Below are positions 1 through 7,318 of a stretch of DNA of 8,749 nucleotides, piece by piece. The stretch lies in the NCBI GenBank assembly GCA_023228125.1, contig JALOBT010000070.1, forward strand, positions 1 through 8,749, written 5' to 3'. The notes under the pieces are model-generated. The model searched no databases and was not told the origin of the DNA. It saw nothing but the letters and a program-made list of their open reading frames with translations. Position 1 is the first letter of the stretch. Each line of letters begins with the position of its first letter. The DNA comes from Candidatus Cloacimonadota bacterium (GTDB lineage Bacteria > Cloacimonadota > Cloacimonadia > Cloacimonadales > Cloacimonadaceae). A program made the position numbers and the translations under genes.

Positions 1-1285
1 CCAGGGATAGATCGCTGACCACAGTACGATTTACAGCGATCACCTGATCCTTGTCTTCGCCCTCAGCAGGAGGAATCCTGATTCCCCAAAGTGCGTGCAG
101 GATATAGCTTTTACCTTCCACAGAGCCCAGGTAGATCATGATATGCCCTGGGAATCTAAAAAGCGTAGCAGCGGGGAGGGCGGAAAGGGCGATGAGCTCT
201 TCTTTTTGATCGGGCGCATCTTCTGCAGCAAATTCAGATATCGCAGTGCCAGCGCTGTATTGCGCCGCACCATTGCGGGGGAGATAGATGCCAAAGCATT
301 GATACACTTGCTTGACCAGGCCAGAGCAATCGTACTCCGCATTCAGATCGCCCCAGCCGTAAGGAGCGTTTAGTGCGCCCAGGCCAAGTTCATAGACAGC
401 TCTGGCGGAATAGGGCAGATATCCTCTGTGGGCGTCCTGCTTTGAAATAAAGACAGTCTTGCCTTGGTTTCCTGGCAGCAGAACTTCATAGCAGTCAGCA
501 GTTTCAGAGACCCAAGGCAAGCGGTTTCCCATCCGGATCAGTCCCCAAAAGTCCCTGCGGGCTGCATCCAGATAAAGATCGCTCTTGTCTCGGGTTGTAA
601 CGATGAAATCCGGACTTTGCTGATAGCGCAGCCAGCTTTCCCAATCCATTAGAGCGATGTCCTCTTTCAAAAACCAGCCCATGGAGGTGCGGCCATTGGC
701 AAAATACCAGTTTCCATCTGCGGATTCGTGCTGGATGATCAGCGGTTCAGAGATGTCATAGCCGCTATTTTGCAGATAGTCAAATTCATTGTCCAAATAG
801 CTGGTGGCGATGATGCCGGCGTAGGGTGCCAGACGTTGATTGCTATAGCGGATGGGGAAGCCGTAGCGGGAGGCATTGCGGGGCTTGATAGCGCCTTTAT
901 TGAGCGTGGTTTCCAGCTCTTTCCAAAAGCTTTTATCCAGTTCATTCCCCTGGGCATCGTATTTGCCATTATTACGGATCATGGTAAAGCACTCGTCCAG
1001 GGACTTGCGTAAACTCTTGTCACTGATAAAAAGCGGCTGATCGGCGAGCTGGGAGACTCCGCCCTTGCGCACAACTTCAGTATTAAAGGCTTTGATGGCA
1101 GCGGCATCCATCATGATGCTGTCTGGAGAGGCATGCCTGGAAATCCAATAGCCCGGCCGCCTCATTTCGATGGGGACCAAAGGAGGATTTTCTGATAAAG
1201 CCAGATAGTGCGGAGCCTCTTGCGCCAGCAGCAGGCCGAAGCTAAAGGTGAGGATCATCAGCCAGGATATTCTTGCTTTATTCAT
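1..1285 (-). CDS. Secreted NlpC/P60 peptidase with bacterial SH3 domains (3' end cut by window edge)
   Basis: Predicted exported cell-wall peptidase that would hydrolyse peptide stem bonds of peptidoglycan (gamma-D-Glu-diamino acid type in this family). 428 codons are visible; the C-terminus lies beyond the left edge. Residues 1-21 form a signal peptide: a basic start (NKAR), a hydrophobic core, and a likely cut after LLLA. Residues about 50-100 fit the N-terminal stabilising segment of this family, about 150-212 an SH3b domain (HESADGNWYF then GWF), about 225-285 a second SH3-like domain, and from about 295 the catalytic domain. The NlpC/P60 triad is in frame: Cys320 in YDCSGL, His381 in GHIMIYLG and His397 in LHALWG. 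The domain order matches the N_NLPC_P60/SH3_6/SH3_7/NLPC_P60 type as I recall it. ATG at 1285 is chosen; an adjacent in-frame GTG (1288) is better spaced from an AAGAG box, so it cannot be excluded. It is the last gene seen of the kamD operon, 13 bases after tgt. Confidence 0.88.
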   Translation of the reverse strand, partial: MNKARISWLMILTFSFGLLLAQEAPHYLALSENPPLVPIEMRRPGYWISRHASPDSIMMDAAAIKAFNTEVVRKGGVSQLADQPLFISDKSLRKSLDECFTMIRNNGKYDAQGNELDKSFWKELETTLNKGAIKPRNASRYGFPIRYSNQRLAPYAGIIATSYLDNEFDYLQNSGYDISEPLIIQHESADGNWYFANGRTSMGWFLKEDIALMDWESWLRYQQSPDFIVTTRDKSDLYLDAARRDFWGLIRMGNRLPWVSETADCYEVLLPGNQGKTVFISKQDAHRGYLPYSARAVYELGLGALNAPYGWGDLNAEYDCSGLVKQVYQCFGIYLPRNGAAQYSAGTAISEFAAEDAPDQKEELIALSALPAATLFRFPGHIMIYLGSVEGKSYILHALWGIRIPPAEGEDKDQVIAVNRTVVSDLSL

Positions 1286-1298
1286 CACAAGCACGCTC

Positions 1299-2414
1299 TT
1301 AATCCACAATATTGTCCAGCACTGGCAGCATTTCAGCCAGGAAATCTGCATAGCGATCTTCCAGAATGGCGGTGCGGGCCAGGCTCATCAATTCCTGATA
1401 AAAGTGCAGGCTGTGAATGGTGGTGAGGCGCATGCCCAGAATCTCATTCATGGAGATCAGATGCCGGATGTAGGCTCTGGAGAAATGGGTGCAGGCGTAG
1501 CAGGTGCATTCAGGGTCGATGGGGCGAAAATCCTCTTTGTAGCGGGCGGCTTTGATGATCATCTTGCCATGACGGGTAAAGATTGAGCCGTTGCGGGCAT
1601 TGCGGGTAGGCATCACGCAGTCAAACATATCCACCCCGCGGGCTACGTTATTTAGCAGATCGCTGGGCGTGCCCACTCCCATCAGATAGCGAGGTTTATC
1701 CTGGGGAAGAATGCCGTCCAGAAACTCTGTAATGCGGAACATATCTTCCTTTTCCTCTCCCACGGCCAGGCCACCGATGGAGTAACCCGGAAAGTCCAGA
1801 TCCATCAAGGCCAGAGCGGAGATCTCTCTGAGCTCTGGGTAGATGCCACCCTGGACGATGCCAAACAGCGCTTGATTCTGCTGGTTCTTAAAGGCGCGCA
1901 GGCCTCGCTCTGCCCATCTTAGAGTGGTCCATAAAGACTTCTCAACATACTCTCTGGTAGCGGGATAGGGCGGGCATTCGTCAAAGCTCATGATGATATC
2001 CGCGCCCAAAGCTTCCTGGATTTCCATCACATATTCCGGGGTAAAATAGTGCAGCGAACCATCTATATGCGAGCGGAATTTCACTCCATCCGGGGTGATC
2101 TTGCGCAGGGCGGCCAGGCTCATCACCTGAAATCCACCGCTATCGGTGAGCATGGGACGGGGCCAATTGATGAACTTGTGCAGCCCTCCGGCGCGGCGGA
2201 TGAGCTCGTGCCCAGGCCTCATATAAAGATGATAGGTATTGCCCAAAATGATCTGGGCATCGGTATCCATCAGCTCCGCAGGACTCATGGCTTTCACCGT
2301 GCCCAAGGTGCCCACTGGCATAAAGACCGGCGTGAGGATCTCTCCATGATTTGTGCTGATCTTGCCAGCTCTGGCTTTGCCGCTATGGGCATGAAGTTCG
2401 AAGCTAAAGGCCAT
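1299..2414 (-). CDS. tgt: tRNA-guanine transglycosylase (queuine/preQ1 insertion)
   Basis: Exchanges guanine-34 for preQ1 in the anticodon of GUN tRNAs (Asp, Asn, His, Tyr), the committed step of queuosine formation; cytoplasmic. 371 residues is the normal bacterial length. Visible family signatures are LTDSGGFQ (Asp91), SFDECPPY (Asp145, Cys147), GGLAVGE (Val218), and MFDCVMPTRNARNG with the nucleophile Asp265 by alignment to the Zymomonas enzyme. The zinc site is Cys303, Cys305, Cys308 and His334, with the canonical 26-residue gap between the last Cys and His. Cys147 plus Val218 is the bacterial preQ1-type pocket rather than the eukaryotic queuine type. The ATG lies one base after the rseP stop, and a GAGG box overlaps that stop, so translation is probably coupled. 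No other queuosine genes are in the window. Identification is very secure. Confidence 0.98.
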   Translation of the reverse strand: MAFSFELHAHSGKARAGKISTNHGEILTPVFMPVGTLGTVKAMSPAELMDTDAQIILGNTYHLYMRPGHELIRRAGGLHKFINWPRPMLTDSGGFQVMSLAALRKITPDGVKFRSHIDGSLHYFTPEYVMEIQEALGADIIMSFDECPPYPATREYVEKSLWTTLRWAERGLRAFKNQQNQALFGIVQGGIYPELREISALALMDLDFPGYSIGGLAVGEEKEDMFRITEFLDGILPQDKPRYLMGVGTPSDLLNNVARGVDMFDCVMPTRNARNGSIFTRHGKMIIKAARYKEDFRPIDPECTCYACTHFSRAYIRHLISMNEILGMRLTTIHSLHFYQELMSLARTAILEDRYADFLAEMLPVLDNIVD

Positions 2415-2415
2415 C

Positions 2416-3717
2416 TTACCTCGTGTACATAAAGCGGTAAACCAGCTTGCTGATATCGGAATAAAAGGCCAGGAGCATCAGCGCAATGAGCAGCATAAAG
2501 CCGATCCTCTGCGCTATGGCTTGCACCCGCAGGGGAACCGGGCGGCCGGCGATCCCTTCTATGAAGGAAAACATAATGTGCCCGCCATCCAGGATGGGGA
2601 TGGGCAGCAGGTTCATAACCATCAGGATCAGGCTGATGGAGCCAAAGAAGAAGATCATGGTGCTGGCACCTTTCTTGCCCATCTCCGCAGACATTGAGGC
2701 CATCAAAACCGGCCCGCCAATGCTACTCTTGATCTGGGAGGGACGTTTGACGAGCTGATAGATCCCCTTGTAATTCAGGCTTATAAAGTTCACAGTGGAG
2801 AGTGCGCCCAGTTTCACGGCTTCCAAAGGCCCATACGATATAATTTGAGACACAGGCAGATACTTGCTGATGCCGATCATCTTGCCTTGCTCGGAGGCGA
2901 TATTCTCTTCGAGATTGATCTGGCGGCTGAAGGTTTCCCCGTCACGTTTGAGCAAGAGATGCACCTTGCCCTGGGGACTGCTGATGATGCGGGAGCGCAT
3001 GTCATACCAATTGCTTACCGCCACGCTATCCACTTCCAATACGATATCTCCGGATTTAAGACCGGCCCGCCAGGCTGACATGCCGGGAATGACCTCGCCG
3101 ATGCGGGTGAGAACCTGTGGCCTTAGGCTGCGCATCAATGAATCCTTCTGAGCTGCGCTTACCTGCAAGCTCAGCTTCTCATCGCCCCTTTGATAGCTGA
3201 TGCTGGCATCTTTGGCTTCATATAAGGAGATCAAAAACTGATTGAAGCCAGCGGTTTCTTCCCCATTCACCGAGATCAGCGAATCCCCCGGCATAAAGTG
3301 CTCGCTCCAGATGCCTTCTGCAGAAAAAATCACCGGAGAGAGGTCTTCCATCTTCTGCGGCAGCATCAAAGCGATGATAAAGAGCAGCAGCCCCAGGAGC
3401 AGATTGGCAAAGGGTCCGCTGAAGGCGATGATGGCGCGTTTCCACCAGGCTTTATTGCTAAAAAGCTCTTCTGGATCGACATCTTCCGGGTCTTCATCCT
3501 CCGGGTCTTCACCTTTCATCTTTACGTAGCCGCCCAGGGGAATCCAGGCGATGCGGTATTTGATCCCCTTCTTTTCGAATTCGACAATGGGCGCTCCAAA
3601 ACCGATGGAGAACTTCTCGATGCCCACCCCAAAGGCTCTGGCTGCCAGAAAATGACCCAATTCATGGATCGTGATCATCACCCCGAGGGCAAGAACCATG
3701 AGGATAAGAGGGATCAT
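2416..3717 (-). CDS. rseP: Site-2 (M50) intramembrane zinc metalloprotease
   Basis: Membrane-embedded protease of the RseP/RasP class, which cuts transmembrane anti-sigma factors or leftover signal peptides. 433 residues, close to the usual 420-450. The first membrane helix carries HELGH (His18, Glu19, His22). The C-terminal membrane segment has MNLLPIPILDGGH, with Asp377 as the third zinc ligand. Further hydrophobic segments lie near 93-120 and 405-422. Between them are PDZ-like regions, about 130-180 (weak) and about 203-266 (clear: GMSAWRAGLKSGDIVLEVD). Residues 70-85, just after GGYVKMKGE, contain three DPE(D/E) repeats, an acidic cytoplasmic loop slightly longer than typical. The ATG overlaps the kamE stop as ATGA, indicating translational coupling. 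In many bacteria rseP neighbours dxr or bamA; here it sits between kamE and tgt. Its substrate cannot be told from this window. Confidence 0.95.
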   Translation of the reverse strand: MIPLILMVLALGVMITIHELGHFLAARAFGVGIEKFSIGFGAPIVEFEKKGIKYRIAWIPLGGYVKMKGEDPEDEDPEDVDPEELFSNKAWWKRAIIAFSGPFANLLLGLLLFIIALMLPQKMEDLSPVIFSAEGIWSEHFMPGDSLISVNGEETAGFNQFLISLYEAKDASISYQRGDEKLSLQVSAAQKDSLMRSLRPQVLTRIGEVIPGMSAWRAGLKSGDIVLEVDSVAVSNWYDMRSRIISSPQGKVHLLLKRDGETFSRQINLEENIASEQGKMIGISKYLPVSQIISYGPLEAVKLGALSTVNFISLNYKGIYQLVKRPSQIKSSIGGPVLMASMSAEMGKKGASTMIFFFGSISLILMVMNLLPIPILDGGHIMFSFIEGIAGRPVPLRVQAIAQRIGFMLLIALMLLAFYSDISKLVYRFMYTR

Positions 3718-4451
3718 TCAGCCTGCTTTTTGCTTAAAGTGATAGCGATATATGATGCCACATCAGTGGAGTAGGTGCCGGTGCCAAAGCCGGCATCATA
3801 ACCCAATTCTATGGCCAGTTCATGCGAAATCCGGGGTCCGCCGCAGATGAAGAGCATCTTGTCTCTGAGGCCTTCAGCTTCGGCGAGTTCGATCAAGCGG
3901 GTGAGGTTTTGGATGTGGATATTCTTTTGCGTAACCACCTGTGAGACCAGGATCACGTCTGCAGATAGCTCGCGCGCCTTGGCCAGCAGGTCTTCCGAAG
4001 GCACTTGCGCACCCATATTTACGGCGTTGAAGCTCTGATAACGTTCCAGCCCGAAACGGTGGTTGTAGCCCTTCATATTCATAATGGCATCGATGCCGAC
4101 GGTGTGCGCATCGCTTTCAATGCAGGCACCCACGATGGTGATTTCACGTCCAAGATGCTCTGCTATATACAGATCGGTCTCTTCCATTTCCATCACCGGT
4201 GTTTCCACCACCTTGACCTTGATCTTGGAGGTATCCACACTGGCGGAGGTGCTGGCATAGGCGATGAAATGCGTAAAGCCTTCGCCCAGCTCGCGCATAC
4301 AGGTGATTTCGGCTTCGTCAAAGCCCATGGAAAGGATCAGCATGCGGGCTGCCTCTTTGCCGTGGGCATCGGCTTTGGCGGGCAGGGCGAAGGAAAGCTG
4401 GACTTTGCCGTCGTTCAGGGTGTCGCCATAAGGTTTTACAATAGTTTTCAT
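3714..4451 (-). CDS. kamE: Lysine 5,6-aminomutase beta subunit (cobalamin-binding)
   Basis: Small subunit of the adenosylcobalamin- and PLP-dependent aminomutase that moves the terminal amino group of L-beta-lysine to give 3,5-diaminohexanoate (it also acts on D-lysine) in lysine fermentation. 245 residues, close to the roughly 260 of the Acetoanaerobium (Clostridium) sticklandii subunit. The N-terminal part (about 1-95) fits the dimerisation domain and the rest a Rossmann-like B12 domain. SDAHTVG contains the base-off/His-on motif DxHxxG with His116 as the cobalt ligand. Lys127 (NMKGY) is exactly 11 residues later, the spacing of the PLP Schiff-base lysine (His133/Lys144 in the characterised enzyme). 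Later glycine-rich segments (CGGPR, GFGTGTYSTD) fit the B12 nucleotide tail. The start overlaps the kamD stop by ATGA and has a strong AAGGAG eight bases upstream (4460-4465). The separate large partner and sizes argue against ornithine 4,5-aminomutase. Confidence 0.95.
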   Translation of the reverse strand: MKTIVKPYGDTLNDGKVQLSFALPAKADAHGKEAARMLILSMGFDEAEITCMRELGEGFTHFIAYASTSASVDTSKIKVKVVETPVMEMEETDLYIAEHLGREITIVGACIESDAHTVGIDAIMNMKGYNHRFGLERYQSFNAVNMGAQVPSEDLLAKARELSADVILVSQVVTQKNIHIQNLTRLIELAEAEGLRDKMLFICGGPRISHELAIELGYDAGFGTGTYSTDVASYIAITLSKKQAE

Positions 4452-6004
4452 AGTCCCAGCTCCTTTTTCATCTGCTGCATGAAGGGATTGAAGTAATCAG
4501 GATCACGCTCAAATACGCCATCCAGACCCTTGCCGCCATTCTCCGGACGCTTGATTTCGGCAAAATCGCCATCAGCCATGGCAGAGAACATGCCTTCAGC
4601 GGCCACTTTTTCCAAGAATTCCGTAGCTTCCAGCAAGACTGAATTTGCCCGGCGGTTGATAAAGCTATCCGGGCTGAGCTGTAGATTGTCTGCCAGGCCT
4701 TCTACCGCACGGAAGATATACTGCGCATTTTCGATGGCCAGAGAGCGATCCACCAGATGCGGGGTGTGGATGGCTTCGGTCATCATGCCCAGAAGTTGCA
4801 CGCCCTGTCCGGTGAGCTGTCCCACAAAGTTGAACATCGCGTCCATGAGATGGGTTTTGTAGATATTCCCGCTGGCAAACTTCGTGGGCGGCATATATTT
4901 GACGGGAGCATCTGGGAAAAGCTGTCTGGTTAAAAGGGCATGAGCCAGTTCGTAAGTAAAGCTGCCTTCCTTTTCCGGATCGATCTCATAGGCATGTCCC
5001 AGCCCCATCTTTTCCGGTTTTACCCCGCTTTTGAGGGCAAAGCTTTCATTGAGCAATTGGGAGGCGGTCACGGTATAAGCCTTGTCTATGGCGTCTGAAG
5101 TGGTGAGGTAATTATCCTCTCCGGTCTGAATCTCGATGCCGGCATAGGCGTTGATCATGCGGGCAAAATATTGGTCCAAAAGTGTGCGTTTGGGATTGAT
5201 ATCGCGAAAGAGAATGCCATACATGGCGTCATTGAGCATGAGGTCCAGGCGTTCAATGGCTCCCATCGCGGCGATCTCCGGCATGCAAAGGCCTGAGGCA
5301 TAGTTTGTTAAACTGATATAGCGTCCCAATTCCTCGGAGATCTCATCCAGCCCTGTGCGCATGATGCGGAAGTTTTCCTGAGTGGCATAAGTTCCGCCAA
5401 AACCCACCAGCGTAGCACCATAAGGCACATAATCTAAAAGCGATTGAGCGGTGGAGCGGATCACGGCGATGATGTCTGCACCCTCGCGGGCTGCGGCTCT
5501 GGCCTGGGTGAGGTCTTCATAGATATTGCCGGTGGCCACGATCACGTAGATGGCGGGCTTTCTGCGGGGGCCGTACTTCTCAAAATATCCTTCCCGCTGA
5601 GCCTTCTGCGCTTTGATCTGCCCCAGCATCTTTTCACTTAAAGTAGAAAGCAGATTGTAGAGCAGTTCAGGCTCTGCCATAGGCAATGCCGTAAGCTGAA
5701 GCTCTCCGCTGGTTACGCGATCTGCCACTTCTTGGGCGCTCATAGATTTGTGATGCATGGCATTGGCTATCCAGATGGCGGCACCTTTGTGCAAGGCTCC
5801 GGCACTCTGCAATTGCTCTATTATCAGATTGGGCAGAGGCTTACCGTCTTCGGTGGCACCATCGATGCCCATCAGCCGCAGCACTGTGCGTTCAATGGTC
5901 ACAGAACTGTAACCATTAAACAGCCAATCAAAGTCTGAACTGATCTTGGTGGCGGCTGTTCTGGCGCGATTTACCAGATTGCTATCTAAATCGAGTTTAA
6001 GCAT
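4448..6004 (-). CDS. kamD: Lysine 5,6-aminomutase alpha subunit
   Basis: Large catalytic subunit of the B12/PLP aminomutase; its TIM barrel holds the radical rearrangement, while KamE carries the cobalamin and the PLP lysine. 518 residues against about 516 in the characterised clostridial protein, so full length. Positions match the known active site with an offset of one: Arg183 in VIRSTAQSLL (Arg184), Tyr262 in AMYGILFRDIN (Tyr263, stacks on PLP) and Asp297 in GEDNYLTT (Asp298, substrate ammonium); these equivalences are from memory. The conserved GATLVGFGGTYATQENFRIM stretch lies at 196-215. The ATG at 6004 has GGAG five bases upstream (6010-6013) and is the first gene of the string kamD-kamE-rseP-tgt-peptidase. 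The other lysine-pathway genes (kamA, kdd, kce, kal) and the reactivation factors often linked to kamDE are not in this window; immediately upstream lies a toxin-type module instead. Confidence 0.95.
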   Translation of the reverse strand: MLKLDLDSNLVNRARTAATKISSDFDWLFNGYSSVTIERTVLRLMGIDGATEDGKPLPNLIIEQLQSAGALHKGAAIWIANAMHHKSMSAQEVADRVTSGELQLTALPMAEPELLYNLLSTLSEKMLGQIKAQKAQREGYFEKYGPRRKPAIYVIVATGNIYEDLTQARAAAREGADIIAVIRSTAQSLLDYVPYGATLVGFGGTYATQENFRIMRTGLDEISEELGRYISLTNYASGLCMPEIAAMGAIERLDLMLNDAMYGILFRDINPKRTLLDQYFARMINAYAGIEIQTGEDNYLTTSDAIDKAYTVTASQLLNESFALKSGVKPEKMGLGHAYEIDPEKEGSFTYELAHALLTRQLFPDAPVKYMPPTKFASGNIYKTHLMDAMFNFVGQLTGQGVQLLGMMTEAIHTPHLVDRSLAIENAQYIFRAVEGLADNLQLSPDSFINRRANSVLLEATEFLEKVAAEGMFSAMADGDFAEIKRPENGGKGLDGVFERDPDYFNPFMQQMKKELGL

Positions 6005-6177
6005 TTACACTCCAAATATTATGTTATTTTCTTAGTGCGAGCTTTTGAGTGTGGCTCATTTGGTCAAGAAAAATCCCCTATTACAGGTAGAGAGGGGAGG
6101 TCTCAAGCAGATTTGCACAGATGAAAGAGCATGGGGGCAAGAGGGAAGAAGTAAGCTAAAGCAAGGCTGTGTTGAAA
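6005..6177. other. Gene-free leader between the toxin-type gene and kamD
   Basis: No ORF with coding character was seen on either strand in these 173 bases. The kamD ribosome-binding site lies at its left end. On the minus strand a TTGACC hexamer (6062-6067) follows a T-run, but no acceptable -10 box stands 16-18 bases after it, so a sigma-70-type promoter for kamD is not established. The right half (about 6100-6177) shows nothing recognisable; no riboswitch such as a cobalamin element could be made out. Confidence 0.6.
6069..6097 (-). terminator. Possible intrinsic terminator downstream of the AbiEii-type gene
   Basis: Read on the minus strand, CCCCT and AGGGG can pair across a 13-base loop and are followed by ATTTTTCTT. 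The position, about 80 bases after the toxin-family stop and before kamD, suits transcription termination of the module. The stem is only five pairs and the loop is large, so this is a weak call. Confidence 0.35.
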
Positions 6178-6870
6178 TTAGAGAGCAGTAGTTCCTTCTG
6201 CGAGCGAATTAGCTGAGCCCTGAACAATCTCATCGACTATTATTTCACAGTCCTTCATGAGCTTGGCTATGTTTATGGGATTGATCCACGGGACCAGTTC
6301 AAACTTCTTGGCATCAAGACCTATGAAGTATTTTGCCAAGTCCAGGGGATTTACCCAGGTATCTTTTTGCATGGCCTCGTTGATTACTGTCTCCCAGTTA
6401 AACTGGTACTTTCTGGCAATAAAGACAATATCAGCAAAGTCTTTGATCTCGAGCCTGGGAATAGCAGAAATCTTGTTGGACAGAATGTTATAGACATTAT
6501 CTACTTTGCCCAAGACCGCTGATAACTCAAATCCGCCAATATGGCAGACCAGATCATTCACCAGATCGAGTTTGAGTGGCGAATTATCCTTTCCGATTAC
6601 TTCCAGACGAACAAAGTCTGCACTGCGGGTAAGAGCAGCGTAGCTTACATGATTGGCTTTAAATTCTGCCTCTATTTCCTCAATCAAAGCTCGAAAGTCT
6701 GCGTGGCTGTTTACAAACAAATCCAGATCGTCTGAATAGCGGTGATTCAGGTAATATCTGGACAAGGCAGTCCCTCCAGTGAGGTAAAAGGGCAGGTTCA
6801 GCCCATTGATAAGCGCGAGTATTTCATCCTGCAGAGGGTATAAAGACTGCTGATAGTCTATGTGTTTCAT
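6178..6870 (-). CDS. AbiEii/AbiGii-type nucleotidyltransferase (toxin family)
   Basis: Member of the DNA polymerase beta-like nucleotidyltransferase fold used by AbiEii/AbiGii toxins (DUF1814 class), which can add nucleotides to RNA or protein targets and arrest growth. Numbered from ATG 6870 (230 residues): TGGTALSRYY at 31-40 and the metal-binding SDDLDLF with Asp48 and Asp50 form motif I. Asp102 in LKLDLV is a likely third carboxylate. NKISAI (Lys133) followed by KDFADIVFI (Asp144, Asp147) fits the later conserved motifs. The active site looks intact. An in-frame TTG at 6906 would add 12 residues but overlap the upstream gene; the ATG lies four bases after that gene's stop and matches the family's usual beginning, so it is preferred. 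A sampled line (6481-6540) is 40% GC against 65% in kamD (5461-5520). The actual target and toxicity are unknown; some relatives are standalone transferases. Confidence 0.85.
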   Translation of the reverse strand: MKHIDYQQSLYPLQDEILALINGLNLPFYLTGGTALSRYYLNHRYSDDLDLFVNSHADFRALIEEIEAEFKANHVSYAALTRSADFVRLEVIGKDNSPLKLDLVNDLVCHIGGFELSAVLGKVDNVYNILSNKISAIPRLEIKDFADIVFIARKYQFNWETVINEAMQKDTWVNPLDLAKYFIGLDAKKFELVPWINPINIAKLMKDCEIIVDEIVQGSANSLAEGTTAL

Positions 6871-6874
6871 AAAA

Positions 6875-7153
6875 CTACCGATCTGGAAACAGCCTGCTGG
6901 CAGCAAAACGGAAGCGTTCTTGCAGAGCTTTGGAGTGGATTGTTGAAATCACTTTTTCGGACAAAGCGGTTCTAAGTTGCTCTGTGCTAAGCAATCTAAG
7001 GACATCATACCAGTTAGGTGTGGACAGCAATATGCGTCTGTAAAGAGAAACTGTCAGCGGCTCAGAGGGGTCGTTTTTGTTGAGGCAATCCTGCAATTCT
7101 TGCTCAGAAAGCTCGTACTCCCAAAAGAGCTGCGTCAAATTTCGTGTTTTCAT
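6875..7153 (-). CDS. Small protein of unknown family upstream of AbiEii-type gene; candidate antitoxin
   Basis: 92 residues, no family recognised with certainty. It is mostly helix-forming, with an aromatic N-terminal patch (LFWEYEL, 9-15), a central LYRRILLS (37-44) and a basic, amphipathic C-terminal helix (about 63-89). No signal peptide, membrane segment or obvious helix-turn-helix is seen. It does not look like AbiEi, the usual partner, which is a winged-helix protein of roughly twice this size or more. I recall small proteins of similar layout next to AbiEii-type genes, but this is memory, not a search. The ATG at 7153 is chosen because AAGGA lies 10 bases upstream; an ATG at 7177 and a TTG at 7213 are in frame but lack a clear ribosome-binding site. 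Its stop is four bases before the transferase ATG, so the two are surely co-transcribed, small gene first, as in toxin-antitoxin pairs. The antitoxin role is inference. Confidence 0.75.
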   Translation of the reverse strand: MKTRNLTQLFWEYELSEQELQDCLNKNDPSEPLTVSLYRRILLSTPNWYDVLRLLSTEQLRTALSEKVISTIHSKALQERFRFAASRLFPDR

Positions 7154-7207
7154 CTTGTCTTTATCCTTTATCTCCATAAGGCAACAGAAAATCACAATCC
7201 TAAATCC

Positions 7208-7236
7208 TGTCAAGTGCTATGTCGCATGGGCATAGC
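7208..7236 (-). promoter_or_regulatory. Inverted repeat next to a TTGACA box upstream of the toxin-type module
   Basis: GCTATG (7216-7221) and CATAGC (7231-7236) form a 6-base inverted repeat with a 9-base spacer. On the minus strand it is followed two bases later by a perfect TTGACA (7208-7213). No convincing -10 hexamer stands 16-18 bases further on (best TTTTCT), so the promoter is uncertain. The placement, about 55 bases before the small gene's ATG, suits an operator. The call is tentative. Confidence 0.3.
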
Positions 7237-7318
7237 TCGCTTGCAAATTTAAGTGATTCTTTATACCAGACAGTACCCCCAGAGCTCAGTGCCAGGCTAG
7301 TGTCCGCTTCAGAGTCTC

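Noticed and set aside
4448..4451. Ornithine 4,5-aminomutase (OraS/OraE) as alternative identity for the B12 enzyme
   Set aside because: OraE is much larger with B12 and PLP sites in one chain and OraS much smaller; the 518 + 245 residue split with His116/Lys127 in the small subunit fits KamD/KamE.
6005..6177. Cobalamin riboswitch upstream of kamD
   Set aside because: The leader is too short and no B12-box-like sequence was found by eye.
6871..6906. TTG start for the AbiEii-type protein adding 12 residues
   Set aside because: It would overlap the upstream gene by 32 bases; the ATG at 6870 lies four bases after the upstream stop and gives a normal-looking N-terminus.
7154..7213. Longer start (TTG 7213 or ATG 7177) for the small partner protein
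   Set aside because: Neither has a clear ribosome-binding site, while ATG 7153 has AAGGA upstream; the TTG coincides with the TTGACA box.
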